Positions 9,541 through 15,613 are shown, counted from the first letter of the stretch. The stretch: DNA of 64,000 nucleotides from Parabacteroides sp. Marseille-P3160 (GCF_900162725.1 NZ_LT799418.1:2823729-2887728); one strand, 5' to 3'. The notes: a model not told the origin generated them from the sequence alone. Numbers and translations: made by a program.

Positions 9541-9570
9541 TTGTTGGTTGACGTTTTTTTTGTATTTTTG
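9541..9570 (+). promoter_or_regulatory. Promoter of the nitroreductase gene
   Basis: TTG at 9541-9543, a 19-base spacer and TATTTTTG at 9563-9570 match the Bacteroidetes sigma-ABfr layout. The predicted start of transcription falls on the inverted repeat at 9577-9598. Confidence 0.6.
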
Positions 9571-9576
9571 GTGTCA

Positions 9577-9598
9577 GTCACAGCCAAGCCGCTGTGAC
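9577..9598 (+). repeat. Perfect 8-bp inverted repeat at the nitroreductase transcription start
   Basis: GTCACAGC, six bases, then GCTGTGAC. It lies about 7 bases past the -7 box, so it could be an operator that blocks initiation or a hairpin at the very 5' end of the mRNA. Confidence 0.6.
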
Positions 9599-9641
9599 GT
9601 TAATGATCACAAAAAAAATAACTTTATAAAATCTATTAAAT

Positions 9642-10370
9642 ATGAATTTAGAGGAAATCTTGAATTACCGCCGTTCGGTACGGGTCTATGATAAGGAAAA
9701 ACAAATAGATACTGATAAAGTCAGGCATTGCATTGAATTGGCGACATTAGCGCCTAATAGTTCGAATATGCAATTGTGGGAGTTTTATCATATTACAACC
9801 CCTGAACTTTTGAATAAGATGGCAACAGCGTGCCTTGATCAAACAGCTGTTTCAACAGCTTCACAGTTGGTTGTCTTCGTCACACGTCGGGATTTATATA
9901 GAAAACGGGCGAAAGCTATTTTCGAATTTGAAGAAGGAAACATTCAACGGAACAGCCCTAAGGAGCGACAGGAAAAACGTATCAAAGACAGGAAATTGTA
10001 TTACGGGAAGTTGATTCCGTTTCTTTATGCACGTTTTTTCGGCATTTTAGGACTTTTTAGAAAATTAATAGTGAGCATTATCGGTATTTTCCACCCGATT
10101 GTACGCCAGGTTTCAGAAGGAGACATACGTGTTGTCGTTCATAAAACGTGCGGGCTCGCAGCTCAGACATTCATGATAGCGATGGCGAATGAAGGGTATG
10201 ATACCTGTCCGCTGGAAGGGTTTGACAGCAAACAAGTAAAAAAACTACTTAAGCTACCTTATGGCGCCGAAGTGAACATGGTTATTCCGTGCGGAATACG
10301 AAAAGGAGACGAAGGAATCTGGGGCGAACGGTTTAGGATCCCATTTGAGGAAGTTTACCATAAAATGTAA
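9642..10370 (+). CDS. Nitroreductase-family flavoprotein
   Basis: 242 residues. The FMN-binding nitroreductase opening MNLEEILNYRRSVRVYDKE at the N-terminus, ATLAPNSSNMQLWEF at about 34-48 and the C-terminal AMANEGYDTCPLEGFD and MVIPCGIRKGDEG strings are standard family features. Members reduce nitro groups, quinones or related substrates with NAD(P)H in the cytoplasm. The middle (about 95-160) carries a long insertion with a hydrophobic patch (IPFLYARFFGILGLFRKL), longer than in the smallest nitroreductases. It has its own promoter with an inverted repeat at the start site, hinting at regulated expression. It converges on msrBA with a gap of 44 bases. Confidence 0.85.
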   Translation: MNLEEILNYRRSVRVYDKEKQIDTDKVRHCIELATLAPNSSNMQLWEFYHITTPELLNKMATACLDQTAVSTASQLVVFVTRRDLYRKRAKAIFEFEEGNIQRNSPKERQEKRIKDRKLYYGKLIPFLYARFFGILGLFRKLIVSIIGIFHPIVRQVSEGDIRVVVHKTCGLAAQTFMIAMANEGYDTCPLEGFDSKQVKKLLKLPYGAEVNMVIPCGIRKGDEGIWGERFRIPFEEVYHKM

Positions 10371-10414
10371 ATTTCTGGAATGAAAACAATATCCCGTAGG
10401 CCCGGATTCAGCGA

Positions 10415-11353
10415 TCAGTCGAATATTTTCCGGTAACGATGGCAATAGGGACGGTCCCCTTTGTGCTCGTAGTATTGCTGATGATAGTTCTCCGCCTTCC
10501 AAAAGGTGGAAACCGGCTTCAACATCGTAGCTACGCGGTAGCCTTTCGATTCCAGGATCCCGATATATTTTTCGGCGATTGCCTTTTCTTCCGGATTGGC
10601 ATAAAAGAGGCAGGAAAGATATTGGGGGCCGATGTCGGGGCCTTGTCCATCTGCCTGCGTAAAGTCATGGATTTCGAAAAACAACTTGACTAAGTCTTCA
10701 TAGGAAATCCGTGTGCTGTCATATTCTATTTCGGTCGTTTCCAGATGTCCGGTATTTTTCCGGCAGACCTGTTCATAAGTCGGATGCTCGACATGCCCGC
10801 CCATGAACCCGACAGCAGTATGTTTTACGCCGGCAGCTTTCATAAAATAATATTCGGCTCCCCAGAAGCAACCGCAAGCCATATAGGCCTTCTTCAAAGT
10901 TTTGTTGACCGACGGAATAAACTTCATGGAGATCGAGTTTACGCAATGGCGGGTATTCTTGGGTGTAAATCCTTCCCCAAGAAAGACATGCCCCAGATGG
11001 GCGCCGCACTTGGCGCAAACAATTTCGGTACGCAGTCCGTCGGCATCCGGGATCCGCTTGACCGCGCCCTCGATCTCGTCGTCAAAGGAAGGCCATCCGC
11101 AATGTGCATCAAACTGGTCGGAGGAACGGTAAAGCGGCGCCTCACAGCGTTTGCATACATAGACGCCTTCGCGTGTGTTCTTTACATATTCGCCGGTAAA
11201 GGGCCGTTCCGTCCCTTTATGTACGATCACATACTCCTCTTCGGGAGTCAGCGGGTTATATCCGTTGTCCTGTTTCATTTCTTTTTGGCTATATGCACAC
11301 GAGAAACTCGTGGCGATTAATATTATAAATAAAAATACTTGTTTCCTGTTCAT
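10415..11353 (-). CDS. msrAB: Bifunctional methionine sulfoxide reductase (MsrB-MsrA fusion), exported
   Basis: 312 residues: an N-terminal signal (MNRKQVFLFIILIATSFSC), MsrB at about 34-148, then MsrA at about 152-312. MsrB has the structural Zn pairs CKRC (Cys67, Cys70) and CAKC (Cys113, Cys116) and the catalytic RHCVNS (Cys137). MsrA has the catalytic GCFWG (Cys162). The enzyme repairs both R and S diastereomers of methionine sulfoxide. The signal suggests activity in the periplasm; the Cys after SFS could be a lipid anchor, but the preceding residues are not an ideal lipobox. Fusions with MsrB first are known in several bacteria. It stands alone, divergent from the thioesterase. Confidence 0.93.
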   Translation of the reverse strand: MNRKQVFLFIILIATSFSCAYSQKEMKQDNGYNPLTPEEEYVIVHKGTERPFTGEYVKNTREGVYVCKRCEAPLYRSSDQFDAHCGWPSFDDEIEGAVKRIPDADGLRTEIVCAKCGAHLGHVFLGEGFTPKNTRHCVNSISMKFIPSVNKTLKKAYMACGCFWGAEYYFMKAAGVKHTAVGFMGGHVEHPTYEQVCRKNTGHLETTEIEYDSTRISYEDLVKLFFEIHDFTQADGQGPDIGPQYLSCLFYANPEEKAIAEKYIGILESKGYRVATMLKPVSTFWKAENYHQQYYEHKGDRPYCHRYRKIFD

Positions 11354-11483
11354 TAGAATCTCTCTTCAAGAAATAAACAATCGAAGCCCGGGTTTTGATT
11401 TCAAACGGTGCATCGATAGAAACAATTAAAGAGCTTTTAAGAATTATCGAATGGAAGACGGAGTAAAATAAGTAAGAATAGCG

Positions 11484-11491
11484 TATTTTTG
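11484..11491 (+). promoter_or_regulatory. -7 promoter box for the thioesterase gene
   Basis: TATTTTTG fits TAnnTTTG, 22 bases before the ATG at 11514. No -33 TTG is evident. Confidence 0.4.
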
Positions 11492-11513
11492 CAGAAATTT
11501 TAAGAAATATAAA

Positions 11514-11960
11514 ATGGAGGAAATAGCATTTAAACATACCTTACCCCTTCAGATACGATTTAACGATGTTGATAAATTCGGCCATGTAAACAATGAAGTT
11601 TACTTTTCATTTTATGATTTAGGGAAAACGGAATATTTCGAATCCGTCTGCCCCAATGTCGATTGGGAAAAAGACGGAATCGTTGTGGTTCATATTGTTG
11701 TGGATTTCATGTCTCAGATATTCAGCACGGATCATGTATCCGTAGAAACGGCTGTCGTAAGTATCGGGACAAAGAGTTTCGAGTTGGCCCAACGCGTCGT
11801 CGATTCCAAGACGGGGGAAGTGAAGTGTTGCTGTCGTTCCATTATGGTGGCCTACGACCTGATCAAACATGAATCCAAGCCCCTGACGGATGAATGGGTG
11901 AAGGCCATCTGTGCCTACGAAGGAAAGGACCTGAGACGGAAAAATTCCCCGGGGCAGTGA
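11514..11960 (+). CDS. Hot-dog acyl-CoA thioesterase (4HBT family)
   Basis: 148 residues, the length of a single hot-dog domain. The 4-hydroxybenzoyl-CoA thioesterase-type motif RFNDVDKFGHVNNEVYFSF (residues 15-33), with the conserved Asp and His-Val-Asn-Asn, identifies the YbgC/FadM-like branch. A second half VSIGTKSFELAQRVVD supplies the remaining strands. It should hydrolyse acyl-CoA or acyl-ACP thioesters in the cytoplasm; chain length cannot be told. It has its own promoter box and no operon partners. A hairpin about 40 bases after the stop could end its transcript, although that hairpin fits the opposite strand better. Confidence 0.88.
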   Translation: MEEIAFKHTLPLQIRFNDVDKFGHVNNEVYFSFYDLGKTEYFESVCPNVDWEKDGIVVVHIVVDFMSQIFSTDHVSVETAVVSIGTKSFELAQRVVDSKTGEVKCCCRSIMVAYDLIKHESKPLTDEWVKAICAYEGKDLRRKNSPGQ

Positions 11961-11993
11961 TTCTTATCGATATAAATAGCGCCATATTGACAT

Positions 11994-12029
11994 AAAAAAA
12001 GCGATCCGACACAATAAGTATCGACTCGC
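11994..12029 (-). terminator. Terminator-like hairpin beside the tRNA-Pro remnant
   Basis: On the minus strand GCGAGTCGATAC pairs, with three mismatches, with the later GTGTCGGATCGC across a 5-base loop and is followed by a run of seven T. Its place just past the tRNA 3' fragment suggests a leftover tRNA terminator. Confidence 0.5.
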
Positions 12030-12071
12030 CAAGCGTTGTTTTAAGCTATTAATCAGCTTTTAAAGCTTTGT

Positions 12072-12117
12072 AGGGATACCAAGATTCGAACTTGCCCCCT
12101 ACCCTCAAAGCCACTTT
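12072..12117 (-). pseudogene. Partial tRNA-Pro 3' end (att-like duplicate)
   Basis: On the minus strand this resembles the 3' half of the tRNA-Pro at 14087-14160, from the anticodon loop to the acceptor. An 18-base block (12077-12094) is identical to 14092-14109, and GGGGG and GCTTTG blocks also line up. No matching 5' half or acceptor partner lies upstream, so it cannot fold as a tRNA. Such partial copies are what integration at a tRNA 3' end leaves behind. Confidence 0.7.
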
Positions 12118-12148
12118 GTGAAATCACTATCGGTTATTCGCTCAATTT

Positions 12149-12661
12149 CTATCGCCACTGTACCATAATAGGCTTTTTCATCCAAGGCATTTTTATTATT
12201 TCCAAATTCCACGGAACGCTATTGATAAGCATATCGTATGCTTTTTTTTCCACTATAAGCCTAAATGAGTTTTCTATTTCTTCAAGGCTTCCATTCCTCC
12301 TTAAAAAGGATTCGCGTAAACTCGTGATAGATGAGTTTCTCAGTTTTTCCCAACCTTGTAATACTGCGTTTAGCATCGATATGACAGTCTCTTTTTCTGA
12401 ATCGCAGATTTCCATTGTTTTAGATATAGGATCGTTAATTCCAATCCCCACTAATAGTTTATTTATCAATAGTTCTGAGTCACTCGCTTCTTCTTTTCCC
12501 CAAACAGCATAATGCAAGAGGAATACAGCTTTTATGCGGGCATTATCGCCTTTAAACTCATTTTTCTCTATAAGCGACAGCAAAGAAAAAAGACGAGGTA
12601 AATAAGGAGCTAATATAGCTATACCGGCATTTGTGATAATTTTAGGTTCATTCGTTTCCAT
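12149..12661 (-). CDS. Orphan C-terminal fragment of a contractile-injection-system tape-measure-type protein
   Basis: 170 residues from the ATG at 12661. The sequence carries the hallmark C-terminal pattern of the large tape-measure-associated proteins of Bacteroidetes contractile injection systems: IITNAGIAILAPYLPRLFSL near the start, then RIKAVFLLHYAVWG, LLINKLLVGIGI, a WEKLRNSSITSLRESFLRRN helix and the ending SVPWNLEIIKMPWM. Full-length members are several hundred residues; only this C-terminal domain is present, with no sheath, tube or baseplate genes nearby. It may be a remnant or a free-standing domain gene. The recognition is from memory of the family pattern. It follows the Xre-like gene by 4 bases. 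Confidence 0.65.
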   Translation of the reverse strand: METNEPKIITNAGIAILAPYLPRLFSLLSLIEKNEFKGDNARIKAVFLLHYAVWGKEEASDSELLINKLLVGIGINDPISKTMEICDSEKETVISMLNAVLQGWEKLRNSSITSLRESFLRRNGSLEEIENSFRLIVEKKAYDMLINSVPWNLEIIKMPWMKKPIMVQWR

Positions 12662-12665
12662 GGCG

Positions 12666-12878
12666 TTATTTATAATATTCTTTTCCTCTGATATTTTCGT
12701 AATCTTGTGGGATGTGGAAATTTTCCATAACCAATCTTTTACCACAGTTAGGGCAAGTGATGGAATTATTATCCTCTGGGAATAAATCACAAACCGGTAC
12801 GCCTAATATTTTTGCAATATCCTCTAATTTGTCAAGGCTTACACGCCCTGCGATATTCTGACTTAACGCAGATGCCAT
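12666..12878 (-). CDS. Xre-like helix-turn-helix protein with C-terminal zinc ribbon, start uncertain
   Basis: 70 residues from the only ATG. The frame stays open upstream to 12944 and encodes IKDYIRGIKNKRYITKQLGI, the first helices of a Cro/C1-type domain, joined to MASALSQNIAGRVSLDKLED and IAKILGVPVCDLFPED. A CPNCGKRL half zinc ribbon follows. No ATG, GTG or TTG precedes the first helix; an in-frame stop lies at 12954-12956. A TATATTTG promoter box (12942-12949 minus) overlaps this region, so either a rare ATT start is used or the protein begins at 12878 without its first helices. It probably regulated the islet or the downstream fragment. Confidence 0.55.
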   Translation of the reverse strand: MASALSQNIAGRVSLDKLEDIAKILGVPVCDLFPEDNNSITCPNCGKRLVMENFHIPQDYENIRGKEYYK

Positions 12879-12953
12879 TATGCCTAATTGCTTTGTAATA
12901 TATCTTTTATTCTTAATTCCCCTTATATAATCTTTGATGCAAATATATAAAGT

Positions 12954-13004
12954 TTAGACAGTTAGTATCTTATCTGCAAGACGCTTCTTATAAACCTTTG
13001 CCAT
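12954..13004 (-). pseudogene. N-terminal stub of a DUF4143-type AAA ATPase
   Basis: A 16-codon reading frame, MAKVYKKRLADKILTV, followed by a stop. The opening matches the start of the Bacteroidales ATP-binding (AAA plus DUF4143) proteins, whose Walker A motif would follow about 20 residues later. The rest is gone: the Xre-like frame begins at the stop. A TAACTTTG box (13025-13032 minus) sits 21 bases upstream, as expected of a once-active gene. The identification is based on a short match from memory. Confidence 0.4.
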
Positions 13005-13071
13005 ATTTACGATTTATTTAGATACAAAGTTATCAAACTTACTTCATTTGACGATAGATAGATAATTAAAC

Positions 13072-13130
13072 TTTGCTATTTGGCTGAATTTTATTTTGCT
13101 ATTTGGCCTAAAAATACTTTGCTATTTGGC
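13072..13130. repeat. Three 13-bp direct repeats with exact 23-bp period
   Basis: TTTGCTATTTGGC occurs at 13072-13084, 13095-13107 and 13118-13130 with no mismatch, starting exactly 23 bases apart. The spacers differ. The period is not a multiple of three, so the repeats do not encode a repeated peptide. The layout resembles iterons or recombinase arm sites. Confidence 0.85.
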
Positions 13131-13210
13131 TTAGGGTTCTTAAAAGTAAACATTTTTCCACTCTTAATCACATTTATCTGTTGTTCAATACGATCCTTAA
13201 ATGTTTTCAT
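13091..13210 (-). pseudogene. N-terminal stub resembling an AbiEi/DUF6088-type antitoxin
   Basis: A 39-codon frame starting at 13210. MKTFKDRIEQQINVIKSGKM followed by FTF resembles the opening winged-helix segment of AbiEi-like antitoxins, where a basic helix precedes a GxxFTF strand. After 25 residues the frame runs into the 13-bp repeats and ends. Homologues are about 200 residues, so this is a stub if the assignment is right. The match is short and uncertain. Confidence 0.35.
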
Positions 13211-13690
13211 ATCTGAATAATTCGTTGTGAAAAGTTGAAAAATAAAATAATACTTATCAAAACTTCAAAATCATCTCATAGACCGCTTCATAAGTCAAGT
13301 CCCTCTTGGAAAGATAATATGAATGGTGTTTCATCCACGTTCAGGCCCTCCGGGTTTTAGAGAAAAATTATGGGCGCTCCACTGTAATTTTTCCCCGTAA
13401 AAAATGCTCCTGAACCCCATTCATATTGATGAGTGTCTTGGGACTTAGCATGTGAAGCCGAAACGATGATGCATAGAATCGTTTTTTTTCTTTTTTATTG
13501 GCATTTGCGCGTAATCCAATTTTCGGCATACCGCAAGGTTTGTCCATGCCGTTTTTCTCTTTCCAGTTCTTTCTGCGCTTCCATGCTTCCCTCTTGGTGA
13601 TGACACAGGATGACATGTGATGTAATACATCGCCAGTAGGTTTAAAATCAGTATATTATATAAACCAGTCGCCTATTTTTACCACGACAA
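13211..13690. other. Non-coding stretch within the islet
   Basis: About 480 bases without a gene I can recognise. An open frame on the minus strand (13368-13616, 82 codons, very Lys/Arg-rich) and overlapping frames show no known motif. The base composition is richer in GC than the surrounding islet, so it may be debris of another gene. Confidence 0.4.
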
Positions 13691-13888
13691 TTATTTTTTA
13701 TTCACCATTAAAATAGAAAATATGGCAGAAGAAAACATCCGGGGTGATATCTGAATTTTGGATATATAATGAGGGGTTGATATATATTGTGTCGAATTGT
13801 TGTGGTATATTCGAATTTTAATATTCGCCATACCGTCTTGCCGTAATTGGTTTGTTGAGCTTAATACTACTGCTTTAAATATTGCCAT
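13691..13888 (-). pseudogene. Tyrosine recombinase (integrase), N-terminal stub
   Basis: 65 codons from the ATG at 13888. MAIFKAVVLSSTNQLRQDGM and NIKIRIYHNNSTQYISTPHY match the arm-type DNA-binding domain that opens Bacteroidales tyrosine recombinases (about 400 residues in full). After about residue 44 the sequence no longer follows the family and ends at a stop; the core-binding and catalytic Arg-His-Arg-Tyr parts are missing. It begins about 200 bases from the 3' end of tRNA-Pro and points away from it, the usual place for an integrase of a tRNA-inserted element. Confidence 0.7.
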
Positions 13889-14010
13889 AATGATGATGTA
13901 GGTTTATGGCGCCTGCGGAATACATTAAGGGAAAATATCATCTTTAGAATATCTTTACAAAAAAACAGCAAAAAACGTTCTAAAACCGTTCGAATCTGCT
14001 CATTTTAAAT

Positions 14011-14057
14011 AAAAAAAGTGACTTGATACTATTATAATAGCAGATCACTTCACTTTT
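14011..14057 (-). terminator. Rho-independent terminator after tRNA-Pro
   Basis: On the minus strand a long hairpin (AAAGTGA and TGAT blocks pairing with ATCA and TCACTTT, central CTATTATAATAG) is followed by seven T. It lies 30 bases past the tRNA 3' end. Confidence 0.75.
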
Positions 14058-14086
14058 AAATACCTAATAATTAGGACTTTTTCTGT

Positions 14087-14160
14087 CGGGGTACCAAGAT
14101 TCGAACTTGGGACCCCCTGCTCCCAAAGCAGGTGCGCTAACCGGACTGCGCTACACCCCG
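14087..14160 (-). tRNA. tRNA-Pro (anticodon TGG)
   Basis: A 74-base cloverleaf on the minus strand: acceptor CGGGGTG pairs with TACCCCG, anticodon stem CCTGC/GCAGG encloses TTTGGGA (anticodon TGG), and the T arm is CCAAGTTCGAATCTTGG. It is intact and is the apparent target of the decayed islet downstream. Confidence 0.97.
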
Positions 14161-14190
14161 AATGTCATTCTCCTTTTTCTGAATGCGGTG

Positions 14191-14198
14191 CAAAGATA
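14191..14198 (-). promoter_or_regulatory. -7 promoter box of tRNA-Pro
   Basis: Minus-strand TATCTTTG, 31 bases upstream of the tRNA 5' end. Confidence 0.5.
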
Positions 14199-14349
14199 CA
14201 ATTATATTTTTAAAATAAAAGCCTGCCCTACCCAAATATAGATTTCGTTTTACTATTTCTCTTAAATAATTCGAGCCTTTCGAAAAAAAGAGGCCTGCCT
14301 TTGAACAAACACGCCCTACCCTATTGTATCTTTGTGTATTGATAATTGA

Positions 14350-14440
14350 GTGTTTGATGGCTATAGAACACGTGTTTTACGGCTGTGAAACACCTGTTTG
14401 ACAGCTGTAGAACACGTGTTCGATTACCGTCAAACACCTG
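14350..14440. repeat. Array of 22-bp units with AACACGTGTT-like palindromes
   Basis: Four 22-base units (14350-14371, 14372-14393, 14394-14415, 14416-14437). Each starts (g/c)TGTT and ends AACAC, so unit junctions form palindromic cores AACACGTGTT, AACACCTGTT, AACACGTGTT and AACACCTGG spaced exactly 22 bases. Spacers between cores share an A/T-CGGCTGT-like centre. The array lies in the 370-base gap between tRNA-Pro and the HU-like gene. Confidence 0.8.
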
Positions 14441-14529
14441 GCTGAATTGGGTGGAAAAAGAAAAACGCAGTATACAGGTACGCTAAAGGCAGTACCCATG
14501 AATAATAACCAATTTAATACCTTAAAGTT

Positions 14530-15135
14530 ATGAGTGCAGAATATGATGTTTTTAAAACTCCGAAGCCGGAGAACGGTTCCCCCAGGCAAGAATATCACGC
14601 CCGGTTGGTTCCTTATGGAGAAGTAGTCAGAATCAATGAATTGTCCATGTTGATATCCGAGATCAGTTCGTTTAGTTCAGCCGATGTCGGCGGCATGTTA
14701 AAAGCCTTTCAGGAAACAATGTCCCTACTGTTGCTTCAGGGGAGAAAAATAGAATTGGAAGGATTGGGATTGTTTTCAGTTGCCTTAGGGACTCGCCCGG
14801 TGAAGCAAACAGAGCAGGATCAGGAAGAGAATAAAGAGATCTATGTAAAAACCGTCAAATTCCGATGTTCGGCAGAATTGAGAAGCAAGATACGTCATAT
14901 GCATCTAAAGCGCATACCCAAGAGTAAAAGAGAGACCAATCTGCCGGCGGAGGAGCGCAAGAAAAACATTCTTTCATATCTTTCGGGAGAGGATACGATA
15001 ATTACCTCCGAATGTATGGGTTTGAATCACTGCACCCGTTATACGGCACAAAAAGACTTGAAAGAATTAAGCGGGGAAAGGCTGATCAAGAATACCCGCT
15101 CGAAGCACACATCCGCATACGCCTTGGTAAAGTGA
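14530..15135 (+). CDS. HU-like DNA-binding protein with C-terminal extension
   Basis: 201 residues. Residues about 20-125 follow the Bacteroidetes HU-related pattern (YHARLVPYGEVVRINELSML, a GGMLKAFQETMSLLLLQGRK helix, then IELEGLGLFSVALGTRP, which corresponds to the HU beta-arm base). The C-terminal part (about 135-201; Lys/Arg-rich, ending in SKHTSAYALVK) looks like a small winged-helix region that could add a second DNA contact. Proteins of this type probably shape the nucleoid. The 22-bp palindrome array lies just upstream, so this gene is the nearest candidate for regulation by it. No Bacteroidetes promoter box was obvious. Confidence 0.8.
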   Translation: MSAEYDVFKTPKPENGSPRQEYHARLVPYGEVVRINELSMLISEISSFSSADVGGMLKAFQETMSLLLLQGRKIELEGLGLFSVALGTRPVKQTEQDQEENKEIYVKTVKFRCSAELRSKIRHMHLKRIPKSKRETNLPAEERKKNILSYLSGEDTIITSECMGLNHCTRYTAQKDLKELSGERLIKNTRSKHTSAYALVK

Positions 15136-15175
15136 AAATATTAAATCGATATTTAGGAAAAAAGAAACGGATTTT

Positions 15176-15205
15176 TTGTGAATAAAAAAGAATCTACTAA
15201 CTTTG
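15176..15205 (+). promoter_or_regulatory. Promoter of the tRNA-Arg pair
   Basis: TTG at 15176-15178, exactly 19 bases, then TAACTTTG at 15198-15205: a full Bacteroidetes -33/-7 promoter 24 bases before the first tRNA. Confidence 0.75.
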
Positions 15206-15228
15206 CACACGCTAAGAAGAGATAAGAA

Positions 15229-15302
15229 GGCTGCGTGGCTCAACTGAATAGAGCATCTGACTACGGATCAGAAGGTTACAGGTTTGAATCCTGTCGCGGT
15301 CA
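15229..15302 (+). tRNA. tRNA-Arg (anticodon ACG), copy 1
   Basis: 74 bases. Acceptor GGCTGCG pairs with CGCGGTC using two G-U pairs; anticodon stem TCTGA/TCAGA encloses CTACGGA (anticodon ACG); T arm ACAGGTTTGAATCCTGT. The body is identical to copy 2; only the acceptor stem differs. Confidence 0.95.
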
Positions 15303-15315
15303 CTAAACATCTTCC

Positions 15316-15389
15316 GGCCCCGTGGCTCAACTGAATAGAGCATCTGACTACGGATCAGAAGGTTACAGGTTTGAATCCTGTCGGGGTCA
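15316..15389 (+). tRNA. tRNA-Arg (anticodon ACG), copy 2
   Basis: 74 bases, 13 bases after copy 1 and presumably on the same transcript. Acceptor GGCCCCG pairs with CGGGGTC. Compared with copy 1, both sides of the acceptor stem have changed and pairing is kept. Confidence 0.95.
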
Positions 15390-15405
15390 CCACTAGCCAA
15401 GAGGG

Positions 15406-15467
15406 TGCGTCAAAAGGTATGAAAAAGTAAAATTCAAATACAAACTTTTGACGCATTCTTTTTTGTT
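15406..15467 (+). terminator. Rho-independent terminator after the tRNA-Arg pair
   Basis: TGCGTCAAAAG pairs perfectly with CTTTTGACGCA across a 28-base loop and is followed by TTCTTTTTTG. Confidence 0.85.
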
Positions 15468-15613
15468 TTATTCATTGTCATTATTATTCCCATGGAAAAG
15501 AGCGACTTACTGCTTTCCTCTTGCGAAAAAGAGTGGAGAAAGGGAAGAAAACAGCTATAGTTATAGGCGCTTAGCCGCGGGGAGTGATTTTGACGGCTTT
15601 GGGGGAAAGAAAA
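15468..15613 (+). promoter_or_regulatory. Leader region of the NRAMP gene, possibly structured
   Basis: The 146 bases between the tRNA terminator and the NRAMP ATG include G-rich segments (CGCGGGGAGTGATTTTGACG and GGCTTTGGGGGAAAG) and several short complementary blocks (AGCGACTTA, GGCGCTTAGCCGC). This is unlike the AT-rich leaders elsewhere in the window. A metal-sensing RNA is possible, but no known riboswitch consensus was confirmed. Confidence 0.25.

Larger units (their letters stand above)
12077..14109. mobile_element. Decayed integrative islet at tRNA-Pro
   Basis: About 2 kb bounded by an identical 18-base sequence at 12077-12094 and 14092-14109 (the T-arm region of tRNA-Pro). Inside are a tyrosine-recombinase N-terminal stub next to the tRNA, further truncated gene starts, a Xre-like regulator, an orphan tape-measure C-terminus and three iteron-like repeats, all on the minus strand. 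The bounds and the integrase stub together indicate a former tRNA-targeting element that has lost most of its content. It can no longer move by itself. That all pieces arrived together is inference. Confidence 0.65.

Noticed and set aside
12072-12117. A second functional tRNA
   Set aside because: Only the 3' half is tRNA-like; no 5' acceptor partner, D arm or paired anticodon stem can be formed.
13368-13616. 82-codon minus-strand frame in the islet
   Set aside because: Very Lys/Arg-rich, with a second equally long overlapping frame; no family pattern and no promoter.
14350-14440. CRISPR array
   Set aside because: Repeat cores are only about 10-12 bases with 10-base spacers, four copies, no cas genes; unit size does not fit CRISPR.
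15468-15613. yybP-ykoY manganese riboswitch
   Set aside because: Some G-rich strings are reminiscent, but I could not line up the full conserved loops, so no riboswitch is claimed.
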